From positions 5,954 through 69,953 of the forward strand of contig JBGTHP010000011.1 in NCBI GenBank assembly GCA_041746105.1: a DNA stretch of 64,000 nucleotides. Direction: 5' to 3'. The stretch comes from JBFHRE01 sp041746105. Lineage in GTDB: Bacteria; Actinomycetota; Acidimicrobiia; Spongiisociales; ZC4RG35. Positions 42,807 through 50,668 of the stretch are shown in pieces. The translations under genes and the position numbers were made by a program. The notes beneath the pieces are model-generated. The model made no database searches. It was not told where the DNA came from and worked only from the letters and a program-made list of their open reading frames with translations. Each line of letters begins with the position of its first letter. Position 1 is the first letter of the stretch.

Positions 42807-44143
42807 GCTACACCTCGGTCTTTGATCTGTTCAAGGTTGGGATCGGCCCGTCGAGTTCCCACACCATGGGGCCGATGGTGGCGGCGTCCCGTTTCGTCTC
42901 AGAACTCGACTCCGACCAGATCGCCTCAATATCAGTCGAGCTACACGGGTCTCTCGCCCTCACCGGGATCGGCCACGGAACCGACAAAGCCGTGGTGCTG
43001 GGCATGGCCGGCCATCACCCCGCCACGGTTCCGATCGAGGTAATGGCCGCGACGTCACCAATCGCAGGCTCAGAGGTATACCTCCCCGACGGTTCGATGA
43101 CCCGACTCTCGATCGAGCGGATCAAGGCGATTCACCCCTTCCACGCCAACGTGATCAGGCTCAGAGCAACCGACCACGACGGAGGTCTGTTGTCCGATCG
43201 GACATTCGCCAGTATTGGAGGGGGGTTCATTCAGGAGCACGGGGCGGCCGAGACCAACGCAGCCCAAATCGATTTCCCTTTCGACTACAAAACGGGGGCC
43301 GATCTCCTCGCAATCTGCGCCACCACCGGCCACACCATCGCCGAGGTGGCACGCGCCAACGAACTGGCCTGGCTTGAACCCGACGAGATCGACAACCGGC
43401 TGAGAGTTCTGATCTCGGTCATGTTTGATTCGATCGACCGCGGCATGCGAACCACCGGGGTGCTGCCGGGCGAGCTGAAGGTCAAACGGCGAGCTCGTGA
43501 TCTGGGGCTCGACCTGGCGGAACACTCCGCAGTGAGGAGCCTTCCCCCGACCACACCAAGCGACTGGGCCGGGGTCTATGCCACCGCCGTGAACGAGGAG
43601 AACGCGGCGGCGCACAGAATCGTCACCGCCCCCACGAACGGGGCAGCAGGTATCGTGCCGGCGGCCCTCAGGTTCATGAAGGACTTTTGCCATTCGCCGG
43701 TGCCGGCGCCTGAGCAGGTCTTCTTGCTGACCGCGGGCGCCATCGGGTCACTCCTCAAGGCCAATGCCGGAATCTCCGGAGCAGAACTCGGATGCCAGGG
43801 CGAGGTTGGTTCTGCCTGTGCCATGGCTGCCGCCGGTCTCACCGCCGCACTGGGGGGATCACCTCCGCAGGTAGAGAATGCGGCCGAGATCGCATTGGAG
43901 CACAACCTGGGCCTGACCTGTGATCCGGTCGGTGGGCTGGTACAGATACCTTGCATAGAGCGCAACGCCATAGGCGCAATCAAGGCGATCGCCGCCAGTT
44001 CGCTTGCCCTGCGAGGGACCGGAGAACACATGGTTTCACTCGATGTCGCCATCGAAACCATGCGGCAAACCGGCGTCGACATGGATTCAAAATACAAAGA
44101 GACGAGCCTCGGCGGACTGGCCGTCAATGTTCCAGCATGCTGA
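42803..44143 (+). CDS. sdaA: L-serine ammonia-lyase, single-chain iron-sulfur type
   Basis: A 446-residue single-chain L-serine dehydratase beginning at a GTG that overlaps the DUF1638 stop. The beta part carries GIGPSSSHTMGPM; the alpha part has the Cys residues for the 4Fe-4S cluster, including those in ELGCQGEVGSACAMAAAG and LGLTCDPVGGLVQIPC. The enzyme deaminates serine to pyruvate. Its presence inside a methyltransferase operon is logical if glycine and methylene-THF from betaine demethylation are condensed to serine by a glyA gene elsewhere. Normal family length. Confidence 0.93.
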   Translation: MSYTSVFDLFKVGIGPSSSHTMGPMVAASRFVSELDSDQIASISVELHGSLALTGIGHGTDKAVVLGMAGHHPATVPIEVMAATSPIAGSEVYLPDGSMTRLSIERIKAIHPFHANVIRLRATDHDGGLLSDRTFASIGGGFIQEHGAAETNAAQIDFPFDYKTGADLLAICATTGHTIAEVARANELAWLEPDEIDNRLRVLISVMFDSIDRGMRTTGVLPGELKVKRRARDLGLDLAEHSAVRSLPPTTPSDWAGVYATAVNEENAAAHRIVTAPTNGAAGIVPAALRFMKDFCHSPVPAPEQVFLLTAGAIGSLLKANAGISGAELGCQGEVGSACAMAAAGLTAALGGSPPQVENAAEIALEHNLGLTCDPVGGLVQIPCIERNAIGAIKAIAASSLALRGTGEHMVSLDVAIETMRQTGVDMDSKYKETSLGGLAVNVPAC

Positions 44144-44153
44144 GGAGGTTCCC

Positions 44154-44474
44154 ATGACAGCGCAGTTGACCACCATCTGGTGGCGCGATATCCCGGCCCA
44201 GGTCACCGCCAAAGCGGGCCGGACCGCCGAGAAGCGCGAATTGAGCCCACGCTTCCAGGTCGCGATTGATCGCGCTGCCATGAACGCCGGTCTTTTTGGC
44301 ACCGATGAATATCTCGAAGCGTGGCGACGCGAGTCTTGCCCGTGCTCTGACGATCTCGCTGCCGAGGTCGCCGCCGAAAGCGACCGCCTCGAGGCGGCCT
44401 ACACCTCAGACGTCCTCCAACAACTCGCCGACCACGGCGGGGTAGCCAAAGACAAGGATCCCTTGACACCATGA
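44154..44474 (+). CDS. Small virulence-factor-family protein (PF13769-like)
   Basis: A 106-residue protein from ATG 44154, after a good GAGGAGG site. It starts MTAQLTTIWWRDIPAQVTAKAG, then GRTAEKRELSPRFQVAIDRAAM and ends with an acidic C-terminal helix. This matches the small family annotated as virulence factor and seen beside methylamine/betaine methyltransferase genes. A CPC motif (SCPCSD) is notable. The name is historical; the context implies a role in corrinoid methyl transfer or in redox/scaffold function, none of it demonstrated. It overlaps the next gene by 4 nt (ATGA). Confidence 0.7.
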   Translation: MTAQLTTIWWRDIPAQVTAKAGRTAEKRELSPRFQVAIDRAAMNAGLFGTDEYLEAWRRESCPCSDDLAAEVAAESDRLEAAYTSDVLQQLADHGGVAKDKDPLTP

Positions 44475-45367
44475 CCGATACGTACATCAGTTCACCGACC
44501 AAAGAAGTTGTGATCGGCTTCGACCGTCCCTTCGTGATCATCGGGGAACGAATCAATCCCACTGGCCGAAAAATGCTGGCGGAGGAGATGAAGAACGGGG
44601 ATTTCAGTCGTGTCGAGGCTGACGCGCTTGCTCAGGTTGCCGCCGGTGCCCACATGCTAGATGTCAACGCCGGGATTCCGCTCGCCGACGAGCCGGCGAT
44701 CCTTGCCCAAACCGTCCAACTTGTCCAGAAGCTGGTGGACGTACCCCTTTCGATCGACAGCTCGATCGTTGCCGCGCTCGAGTCCGGTTTGAGCGTTTAT
44801 CAAGGGAAGGCCCTGGTGAACTCGGTAACGGGCGAGGACGACCGGCTCGAAACGGTGCTGCCGTTGGTCGCCAAGTACGGAGCCGCCGTTGTCGCCATCA
44901 GCAACGACGAAACAGGCATCTCCGAGGATCCGGACGTCCGATTCGAAGTTGCACGCAAGATCGTCAACCGCGCCGCCGACCACGGCATCCCTCCCGAGGA
45001 CATCGTGGTCGACCCTCTTGTCATGCCGATTGGAGCTATGAGGACCGCCGGTCAGCAAGTCTTTCGCCTGGTGGGGCGGCTTCGGGATGAGCTCAAGGTC
45101 AACACCACATGTGGGGCGTCAAACGTCAGTTTTGGGCTTCCCAATCGGGCCGGTATCAACAGCGCCTTTCTGGCGATGGCGATCGCAGCCGGGATGACGT
45201 CCTCGATCACCAATCCGCTCGAACAGGAAATCATGAACTCGATCATGGCTGCCGATGTCCTGGCGGGACACGACCCGAACTGCGAACGCTGGATCAAAGC
45301 TCATCGCACGCCTGTCCCGGAGGGAACCGACGGTGGGCGACGCCGTGAGAACAGACGACGGGGATGA
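44471..45367 (+). CDS. Methyltetrahydrofolate:corrinoid methyltransferase (pterin-binding, MtgA/AcsE-like)
   Basis: A 298-residue TIM barrel of the pterin-binding domain family: IIGERINPTGRKMLA at the N-terminus, AAGAHMLDVNAGIP, LSIDSSIVAALESG and GASNVSFGLPNRAGIN. Family members transfer a methyl group between a corrinoid protein and tetrahydrofolate. Here, with MttB upstream of it in the pathway, the direction would be methyl-cobalamin to THF. The C-terminus is Arg-rich and overlaps the next gene. Same family as AcsE of acetogens, MtgA of betaine degraders and MtrH-like proteins; the MtgA reading fits the context best. Confidence 0.9.
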   Translation: MTDTYISSPTKEVVIGFDRPFVIIGERINPTGRKMLAEEMKNGDFSRVEADALAQVAAGAHMLDVNAGIPLADEPAILAQTVQLVQKLVDVPLSIDSSIVAALESGLSVYQGKALVNSVTGEDDRLETVLPLVAKYGAAVVAISNDETGISEDPDVRFEVARKIVNRAADHGIPPEDIVVDPLVMPIGAMRTAGQQVFRLVGRLRDELKVNTTCGASNVSFGLPNRAGINSAFLAMAIAAGMTSSITNPLEQEIMNSIMAADVLAGHDPNCERWIKAHRTPVPEGTDGGRRRENRRRG

Positions 45368-47363
45368 ATTCGATTTGACCGACGTCGACGTCGCATTCAC
45401 GCCCTCTGGCAGGAGGGGACGGTTTCCTGAGGGAACCGCGATCCTGGATGCGGCGCGAGCTCTCGGCGTCGACCTCGACACGATCTGCGGCGGGCGGGGG
45501 ATCTGTGGGAGATGCCAGGTGCAGGTCGGCTCCCAGCCTGGCATCACCTCCCGACCCGACGCCCTGAGTCCGCCTGGTTCAACCGAGCTCGACTACCGGG
45601 GACGGAGGCCGCTTTCGCCCGGCCACAGGCTGGGGTGCTCCGCAAGGGCGCTCCACGACGTTGTCATCGATATCCCGCCAGAGAGCCAAGTGCACAAGCA
45701 GGTGATTCGCAAGCGAGCGGAGGTTGCTGCACTGAGTGTCGATCCTGTGATCAAACTCCACTATGTGACAGTCACCGAACCGGACTTGTCGAGCCCCACC
45801 GGCGACCTCGAACGACTGATCGAAGCTCTCGAGGCTCAGTGGGACCTGCCGAACATCGAAGTAGATGTGTCCTTGCTCGCGACCCTGCAGCAGACCCTAC
45901 GGCTGGGCAAATGGGCTGTCACCGCCGCAATCCGGAATGAAAGCGAACTCATCGCGCTATTTGCCGGGTTCAAGGACACCATATTCGGCGTGGCGTTCGA
46001 TGTCGGTTCGACCACCATCGCCGGCCATTTGTGCAATCTCGCAACCGGTGCAGTCGTGGCCTCCGCCGGCCGGATGAACCCACAAATCGGATTCGGCGAA
46101 GATCTGATGAGCCGAGTCTCGTACATCATGATGAACCCTGGCGGCGAGCAACAGTTGACCTCCGTCGTTCGCCAGGCCCTCGACGGGTTGATCGGCGAAC
46201 TCTGCCTTGAAGCCGCAATCGAACGCAGCGACATCCTCGACCTCGTCGTGGTCGGCAACCCGATCATGCATCACCTGGTCCTTGGCATCAACCCGATCGA
46301 ACTGGGGACCGCCCCCTTCGCCCTCGCCACGACCGCCGCTCTCAATACTCCGGCCAAACGGCTCGAGCTCGACGTGAATCCAGGTGCCCACGTGTACACC
46401 CTTCCCTGCATCGCAGGCCACGTTGGTGCCGATGCCGCCGCCGCCGTCTTGTCAGAAGGACCACACCGGACCGAGACCCTGACCCTCGTGGTCGACGTCG
46501 GCACCAATGCCGAGATCGTGTTGGGAAACAGCGAAGGGCTGTTGGCCGCATCTTCGCCCACGGGCCCTGCGTTTGAAGGGGCAGCGATTTCGTCGGGACA
46601 GCGGGCGGCGCCAGGCGCGATCGAAAGGGTCAGGATCGACCGAGTCACACACGAGCCGAGGTTTCGTGTGATCGGGTCAGAACTCTGGTCGGACGAACCC
46701 GGATTCGCAGAAGAAATCGACAAGACCGGAGTAACCGGTATCTGCGGTTCAGGCATCATCGAGGTGGTGGCTGAGATGTTCCTGGCAGGTCTGATCAGCG
46801 CCGAGGGAGTGATCGCCTCCCAATCGCCTTCCGGGAGGATACGGCCCAACGACCGCACATACTCTTTCCGTCTGTGGGACGACCCTGTTATCGAGATCAC
46901 CCAGAACGACGTGCGATCGATACAGCTGGCAAAGGCCGCGCTTTATGCCGGATGCCGGCTTCTGATGGATCGTCTTGGAGTCGACTCGGTTGGATCGATC
47001 CGGCTCGCAGGCGCCTTTGGCACACACATCGATCCTGTCCACGCGCTCGTTTTGGGAATGGTGCCCGACAGCGATCCTTCTGACGTGAGCGCCGCCGGGA
47101 ACGCCGCGGGGATGGGAGCGATGATGGCCCTGTTGTCAGGAGAGTCCCGGCGTGAGATAGAGGAGGTCGCCCGTTCCATCGAGAAGGTCGAAACGGCAAC
47201 GGAGCCGGCATTCCAAGAACACTTTGTTGCGGCAATGAGCCTGCCACATCGAACCGACCCATACGCTCGGCTGGGGATGCATGTTGTGCTTCCACCACCC
47301 ACCGTCGGCGAAGAAACCGGTCGGCGCAACCGTCGACGCCCAGAGAGGAATAACAATGAGTGA
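45333..47363 (+). CDS. ASKHA-domain ferredoxin, reductive activator of corrinoid proteins (RACo/RamA-like)
   Basis: A 676-residue protein from GTG 45333, overlapping the previous gene by 35 nt. The N-terminal 2Fe-2S domain has Cys52, Cys58 and Cys61 (CGGRGICGRC) with the fourth ligand in GCSARAL. A linker follows, then an ASKHA ATPase (DUF4445) with FDVGSTTIAGHL, VVDVGTNAEIVLGN and GICGSGIIEVV. Such proteins use ATP to reduce inactive Co(II) to Co(I) so that corrinoid methyltransferase cycles can restart. The clustering with a single corrinoid protein and MttB makes that role likely here. Length is typical. Confidence 0.92.
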   Translation: MGDAVRTDDGDEFDLTDVDVAFTPSGRRGRFPEGTAILDAARALGVDLDTICGGRGICGRCQVQVGSQPGITSRPDALSPPGSTELDYRGRRPLSPGHRLGCSARALHDVVIDIPPESQVHKQVIRKRAEVAALSVDPVIKLHYVTVTEPDLSSPTGDLERLIEALEAQWDLPNIEVDVSLLATLQQTLRLGKWAVTAAIRNESELIALFAGFKDTIFGVAFDVGSTTIAGHLCNLATGAVVASAGRMNPQIGFGEDLMSRVSYIMMNPGGEQQLTSVVRQALDGLIGELCLEAAIERSDILDLVVVGNPIMHHLVLGINPIELGTAPFALATTAALNTPAKRLELDVNPGAHVYTLPCIAGHVGADAAAAVLSEGPHRTETLTLVVDVGTNAEIVLGNSEGLLAASSPTGPAFEGAAISSGQRAAPGAIERVRIDRVTHEPRFRVIGSELWSDEPGFAEEIDKTGVTGICGSGIIEVVAEMFLAGLISAEGVIASQSPSGRIRPNDRTYSFRLWDDPVIEITQNDVRSIQLAKAALYAGCRLLMDRLGVDSVGSIRLAGAFGTHIDPVHALVLGMVPDSDPSDVSAAGNAAGMGAMMALLSGESRREIEEVARSIEKVETATEPAFQEHFVAAMSLPHRTDPYARLGMHVVLPPPTVGEETGRRNRRRPERNNNE

Positions 47364-48882
47364 AGGACGTCGCGGGCGGGTTGCCCGCCAGGCGGCACGG
47401 ACAGCCAAGGCGATCGAGTCGATCCCGTACCTCACTCGCCGCCTGGCACCAGTCGAGGTACTGAGCGAAGAGGGATTGGAACTGATCGAGCACAACGCCG
47501 ATCGGTTGCTTGCCGAGGTGGGAATCGAGATCGCCAACTATCCGGAAGCGTTGGAAATCTTCGCCGGTGCCGGGGCCGAAGTCGACGGAACGCGGGTCCG
47601 CTTTCCGATTGGCATGTGTCGTTCATTGATCACCGCAACTGCCCCCAGTAGTTTTCGAGTGCACGCGCGCAACCCCGAGAAGTCAGTCCTCATCGGCGAC
47701 CCCCACATGGTTTTTCTCCCCGCGTATGGCTCTCCGTTTGTACGCGATCTCGATTCGGGGAGGCGCTACGCGACGATTGAGGACTTCCAGAACTTCGTGA
47801 AACTGGCGTATATGACCCCGTCGATGCACATGTCGGGAGGCACCGTCTGTGAACCCGTCGACCTACCTGTCAACAAGCGCCATTTCGAGATGGTCTACAG
47901 CCATATCAAGTACTCGGACAAGGCATTCATGGGTTCGGTCACGCATCCCAGCAGAGCCAAGGACAGCGTCGACATCGCCAAGATTCTGTTCGGTGAAGAG
48001 TTCCTCGAAAACAACACGGTCATGGTGTCTCTATCAAACGCAAACTCTCCGATGTCATGGGACTTCGCCATGCTCGGCTCGGCCAAGACCTACGTCGAGA
48101 ACAACCAAGCTGCGTTGATCACACCGTTCATCTTGGCGGGCGCTATGGCTCCCGTGACGGTGGCCGGCGCCGCAACCCAGACCTTGGCAGAGGCGATGGC
48201 CGCCATGGCCTTCTGCCAGATCGTCAAGCCAGGCTCCCCTGTAGTTTTTGGTTCCTTTGCGTCTTCGATGTCGATGCAGTCCGGGGCGCCGACGTTCGGG
48301 ACGCCCGAGCCGACGCTGGTTCTGTTCACGGTGGCTGCGCTCGCCCGGCGCCTTGGTGTTCCGTTTCGCAGCGGAGGGAACTTCACCGCTTCGAAGACGC
48401 CCGATTACCAGGCCGCCTATGAGAGTGCGGTTTCCTTCATGAGCACGATGCAGGCTGGGGTCAACTTCGTGCTCCACGCCGCCGGGTGGCTCGAAGGCGG
48501 TCTCACGATGGGCTACGAAAAGTTCATCCTGGATGCGGACATGGCGTCGATGGCGGAAAAGCTGATAGCGGGTGTCGATCTGAGCGACAACGGCCAGGCG
48601 ATCCAATCCATGCTCGACAATGGACCGGGCCAGCACTTTCTCGGTACTCCTCATACCCTTGCCAACTTCGAATCGGCCTTCTGGACGTCACAGCAGGCCG
48701 ACAACAACAGCTTCGAACAGTGGGAGATGGAAGGCGCCCTCGATTCGGTGGCCAGGGCGAACGTGACCTGGAAACGAATGCTGGCCTCATATGAGGCACC
48801 CCCACTCGATGAAGCCAAGGATGCCGAGATCCGCGAATGGATCGACCAACGCCGCGCCTCATTTCCTGACTCCGACGTATGA
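47356..48882 (+). CDS. Pyrrolysine-free MttB-family methyltransferase, paralogue 3
   Basis: A 508-residue MttB superfamily protein from ATG 47356 (AGAGAGGAA upstream), overlapping the ASKHA gene by 8 nt. It has LITPFILAGAMAPVTVAG, IVKPGSPVVFGSFAS and LHAAGWLEGGL. No in-frame amber codon. This is the paralogue physically linked with the corrinoid protein and so the most likely direct partner. It differs from the other two in SMSMQSGAPTFG in place of SNVDM, consistent with a different substrate. Likely transfers methyl from a quaternary amine such as glycine betaine to cobalamin. Confidence 0.87.
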   Translation: MSEGRRGRVARQAARTAKAIESIPYLTRRLAPVEVLSEEGLELIEHNADRLLAEVGIEIANYPEALEIFAGAGAEVDGTRVRFPIGMCRSLITATAPSSFRVHARNPEKSVLIGDPHMVFLPAYGSPFVRDLDSGRRYATIEDFQNFVKLAYMTPSMHMSGGTVCEPVDLPVNKRHFEMVYSHIKYSDKAFMGSVTHPSRAKDSVDIAKILFGEEFLENNTVMVSLSNANSPMSWDFAMLGSAKTYVENNQAALITPFILAGAMAPVTVAGAATQTLAEAMAAMAFCQIVKPGSPVVFGSFASSMSMQSGAPTFGTPEPTLVLFTVAALARRLGVPFRSGGNFTASKTPDYQAAYESAVSFMSTMQAGVNFVLHAAGWLEGGLTMGYEKFILDADMASMAEKLIAGVDLSDNGQAIQSMLDNGPGQHFLGTPHTLANFESAFWTSQQADNNSFEQWEMEGALDSVARANVTWKRMLASYEAPPLDEAKDAEIREWIDQRRASFPDSDV

Positions 48883-49703
48883 GCCACTCGCGGGACGCCG
48901 CCAGGTCGAGATTGCTCTTGGCGGCTTCCATATTCGAGATAATCCCGATGAAGAACACCGCAGAAAAGGCGCTGGGTCTACCGGCGGGTGTGACCGTCTC
49001 GGTGACCGCTTCTCCTGCCAAGGGAATGCTGGCGACCGTCGAGTTGGCCGAGCACATGGCGCGACACGACTACGAGGTCATTCCGCACCTCTCGGCTCGC
49101 CTCACCAAGACAGAATCGGAGTTGGAGGAAATCGTCACTCGCCTCGGCCGGGCCGGGCTGCGTCGAGCCTTCATCGTCGGGGGCGACGCCGATGACCCTG
49201 GCGACTTTTTCGACGCCGCCGCCCTGATCTCGGCCTTGGGAGGTTTCGAGCATCCGTTTCAAGAGCTTGGGATCACCGGTTACCCAGAAGGTCACCCGAG
49301 CATCTCCCCGGACGCCCTGATGAAAGCGCTCATCGAAAAGGCCCCCCATGCCGGCTACGTCGCAACACAAATGTGTTTTGACGTGAAAGCAATCGAACGG
49401 TGGATCACAACCATTCGCTCGGCGGGCATAACCCTCCCGGTATTCGTCGGTATCCCGGGTGCATCTGATTCGACCAAGCTGATGACGATTGGCGCTCGGA
49501 TCGGGGTAGGTGCCTCCCTCAGGTACCTGGCAAAAAACCGCAAGGCGATGGGAAAACTGATCCGACCGGGTCATTTCACGCCGGAGCAGATCGTCCGGGA
49601 CGTCGCCGCCATCGATGCGGATTTGGGTGTGGCCGGGTTCCACATTTTCACGTTCAATCAGATCGAAGACACCGTGGAGTGGTTTCAGCAGTCCGGTTCG
49701 TAG
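48879..49703 (+). CDS. metF: MetF-like methylenetetrahydrofolate reductase
   Basis: A 274-residue protein starting at the ATGA overlap with mttB. FEIIPMKN near residues 19-26 corresponds to the FExFPPK motif of MetF; HLSARLTKTESELEEIVTRL, AFIVGGDADDPGDF and GYPEGHP follow in the family order. MetF interconverts 5-methyl-THF and 5,10-methylene-THF; in this operon the oxidative direction would return methyl groups to the C1 pool. It is the last gene of the operon; iclR follows 31 nt later. An ATG at 48948 would cut the conserved motif and is rejected. Confidence 0.87.
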   Translation: MSHSRDAARSRLLLAASIFEIIPMKNTAEKALGLPAGVTVSVTASPAKGMLATVELAEHMARHDYEVIPHLSARLTKTESELEEIVTRLGRAGLRRAFIVGGDADDPGDFFDAAALISALGGFEHPFQELGITGYPEGHPSISPDALMKALIEKAPHAGYVATQMCFDVKAIERWITTIRSAGITLPVFVGIPGASDSTKLMTIGARIGVGASLRYLAKNRKAMGKLIRPGHFTPEQIVRDVAAIDADLGVAGFHIFTFNQIEDTVEWFQQSGS

Positions 49704-49706
49704 AAC

Positions 49707-49723
49707 GTTCCACGATATGGAAC
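49707..49723 (+). promoter_or_regulatory. IclR-type palindromic operator upstream of iclR
   Basis: GTTCCACGATATGGAAC at 49707-49723 is a palindrome with 6-bp arms and a 5-bp centre. It is 11 bp before the iclR start codon. The core recurs, with one mismatch in 15, before the corrinoid operon at 41440. Autorepression by the encoded regulator is likely. Confidence 0.65.
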
Positions 49724-49734
49724 AATGAGGCCTG

Positions 49735-50484
49735 ATGCCGAACGTTCAGTCAATTGAAAGAGCCTTCCACATCCTCAGGGCTCTGGCCGTCGGTCCGTCC
49801 GGAGTTTCCGAAATTGCCGGTCAGGTTTCGCTCCCAAAGTCCACGGTGGCCCGAATGCTGTCCACTCTCGAAAGTGTCGGCGCAGTAGAACGAGTCGAAG
49901 ACTCGTCCGACTACCGCATCGGGATTGGCCTTGGCGAACTGGCGGGCTCACTCGATGGATCCTCAACGCTCACGGTGGCGGTGCGGCCACATCTCATGCG
50001 GTTGGCCCATGACCTGGGAGAAGCGTCTGGGTTCTCGGTGCCGGTGGGATACACAGTCCATTTTCTGGCCCAGGTCGAAGGACCCAACCCGGTCCAGGTG
50101 CGCGATTACACGGGTCTAATCGCCCCGATGCACGTTGGGCCCTCCGGGTTGTGCATGATGGCCTACTGGCCGAAGGAGGAGGTGAAGCGGTACCTCTCCC
50201 GATCACTCGAGAGCTACACGTCCAAGACCGTTGTAGACCAAAACAAGATCCTTTCGCGGCTCGATTTCGTTCGAGAGCACGGGTATTTCTGGGTCGATGA
50301 GGAGTTCGCGGAAGGCATCAGCTCGCTGGCGGCTCCCGTTTTCGATCAGAAGGGCCGGATTTTGGGCGCCATTCACATGCACGGTCCCACCTACCGCTTT
50401 CCCAACGGTGCGGCTCTGGAACGGGTGGGAAAGACCGTGGTGGAGGCTGCGCAGCGTTTTTCCCAACGTTCCGAGCGTTGGTGA
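49735..50484 (+). CDS. IclR-family transcriptional regulator
   Basis: A 249-residue regulator. The N-terminal winged helix-turn-helix includes SIERAFHILRALAVGP and LPKSTVARMLSTLESVGAVERVE; the C-terminal GAF-like effector domain has SVPVGYTVHFLAQVEG and a final EGISSLAAPVFDQKGRILGA, matching IclR family motifs. It probably senses a metabolite of the betaine pathway. It lies downstream of the corrinoid operon behind its own palindromic site, and a near-identical site precedes that operon, making it the best candidate regulator. The effector is unknown. Confidence 0.92.
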   Translation: MPNVQSIERAFHILRALAVGPSGVSEIAGQVSLPKSTVARMLSTLESVGAVERVEDSSDYRIGIGLGELAGSLDGSSTLTVAVRPHLMRLAHDLGEASGFSVPVGYTVHFLAQVEGPNPVQVRDYTGLIAPMHVGPSGLCMMAYWPKEEVKRYLSRSLESYTSKTVVDQNKILSRLDFVREHGYFWVDEEFAEGISSLAAPVFDQKGRILGAIHMHGPTYRFPNGAALERVGKTVVEAAQRFSQRSERW

Positions 50485-50506
50485 TCATCTCGACTAGTTT
50501 GTCCTG

Positions 50507-50668
50507 ATGACATGCGCGTGGTGCCGCAGGGCTCTCGGTTACGTCCATGGACATGCAGCGTGCCTCGACGGGTCATGCCAGATGTTCGGACTCAACCAGG
50601 GCGAATGTTGTGACGGCGAGACCATCGCCGACTGCCCGGTCCCCACGGCCCGCCTCGCCTCCCGCTGA
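50507..50668 (+). CDS. Small cysteine-rich protein (53 aa)
   Basis: A 53-residue frame from ATG 50507 to TGA 50668. Seven Cys (residues 3, 6, 19, 24, 34, 35, 43) and two His (14, 16) in a short sequence, e.g. CAWC, CLDGSC and GECC. The pattern suggests a metal-binding knuckle with two CxxC or CxxxxC pairs. The next gene begins on the stop codon (TGATG), so it is translated with it. I do not recognise a named family. Its coding character is supported by the tight coupling and GC-rich third positions. Function unknown. Confidence 0.55.
   Translation: MTCAWCRRALGYVHGHAACLDGSCQMFGLNQGECCDGETIADCPVPTARLASR

Noticed and set aside
48879..48947. Alternative MetF start at ATG 48948
   Set aside because: It would delete the conserved FEIIPMKN motif; the ATGA start at 48879 keeps it.
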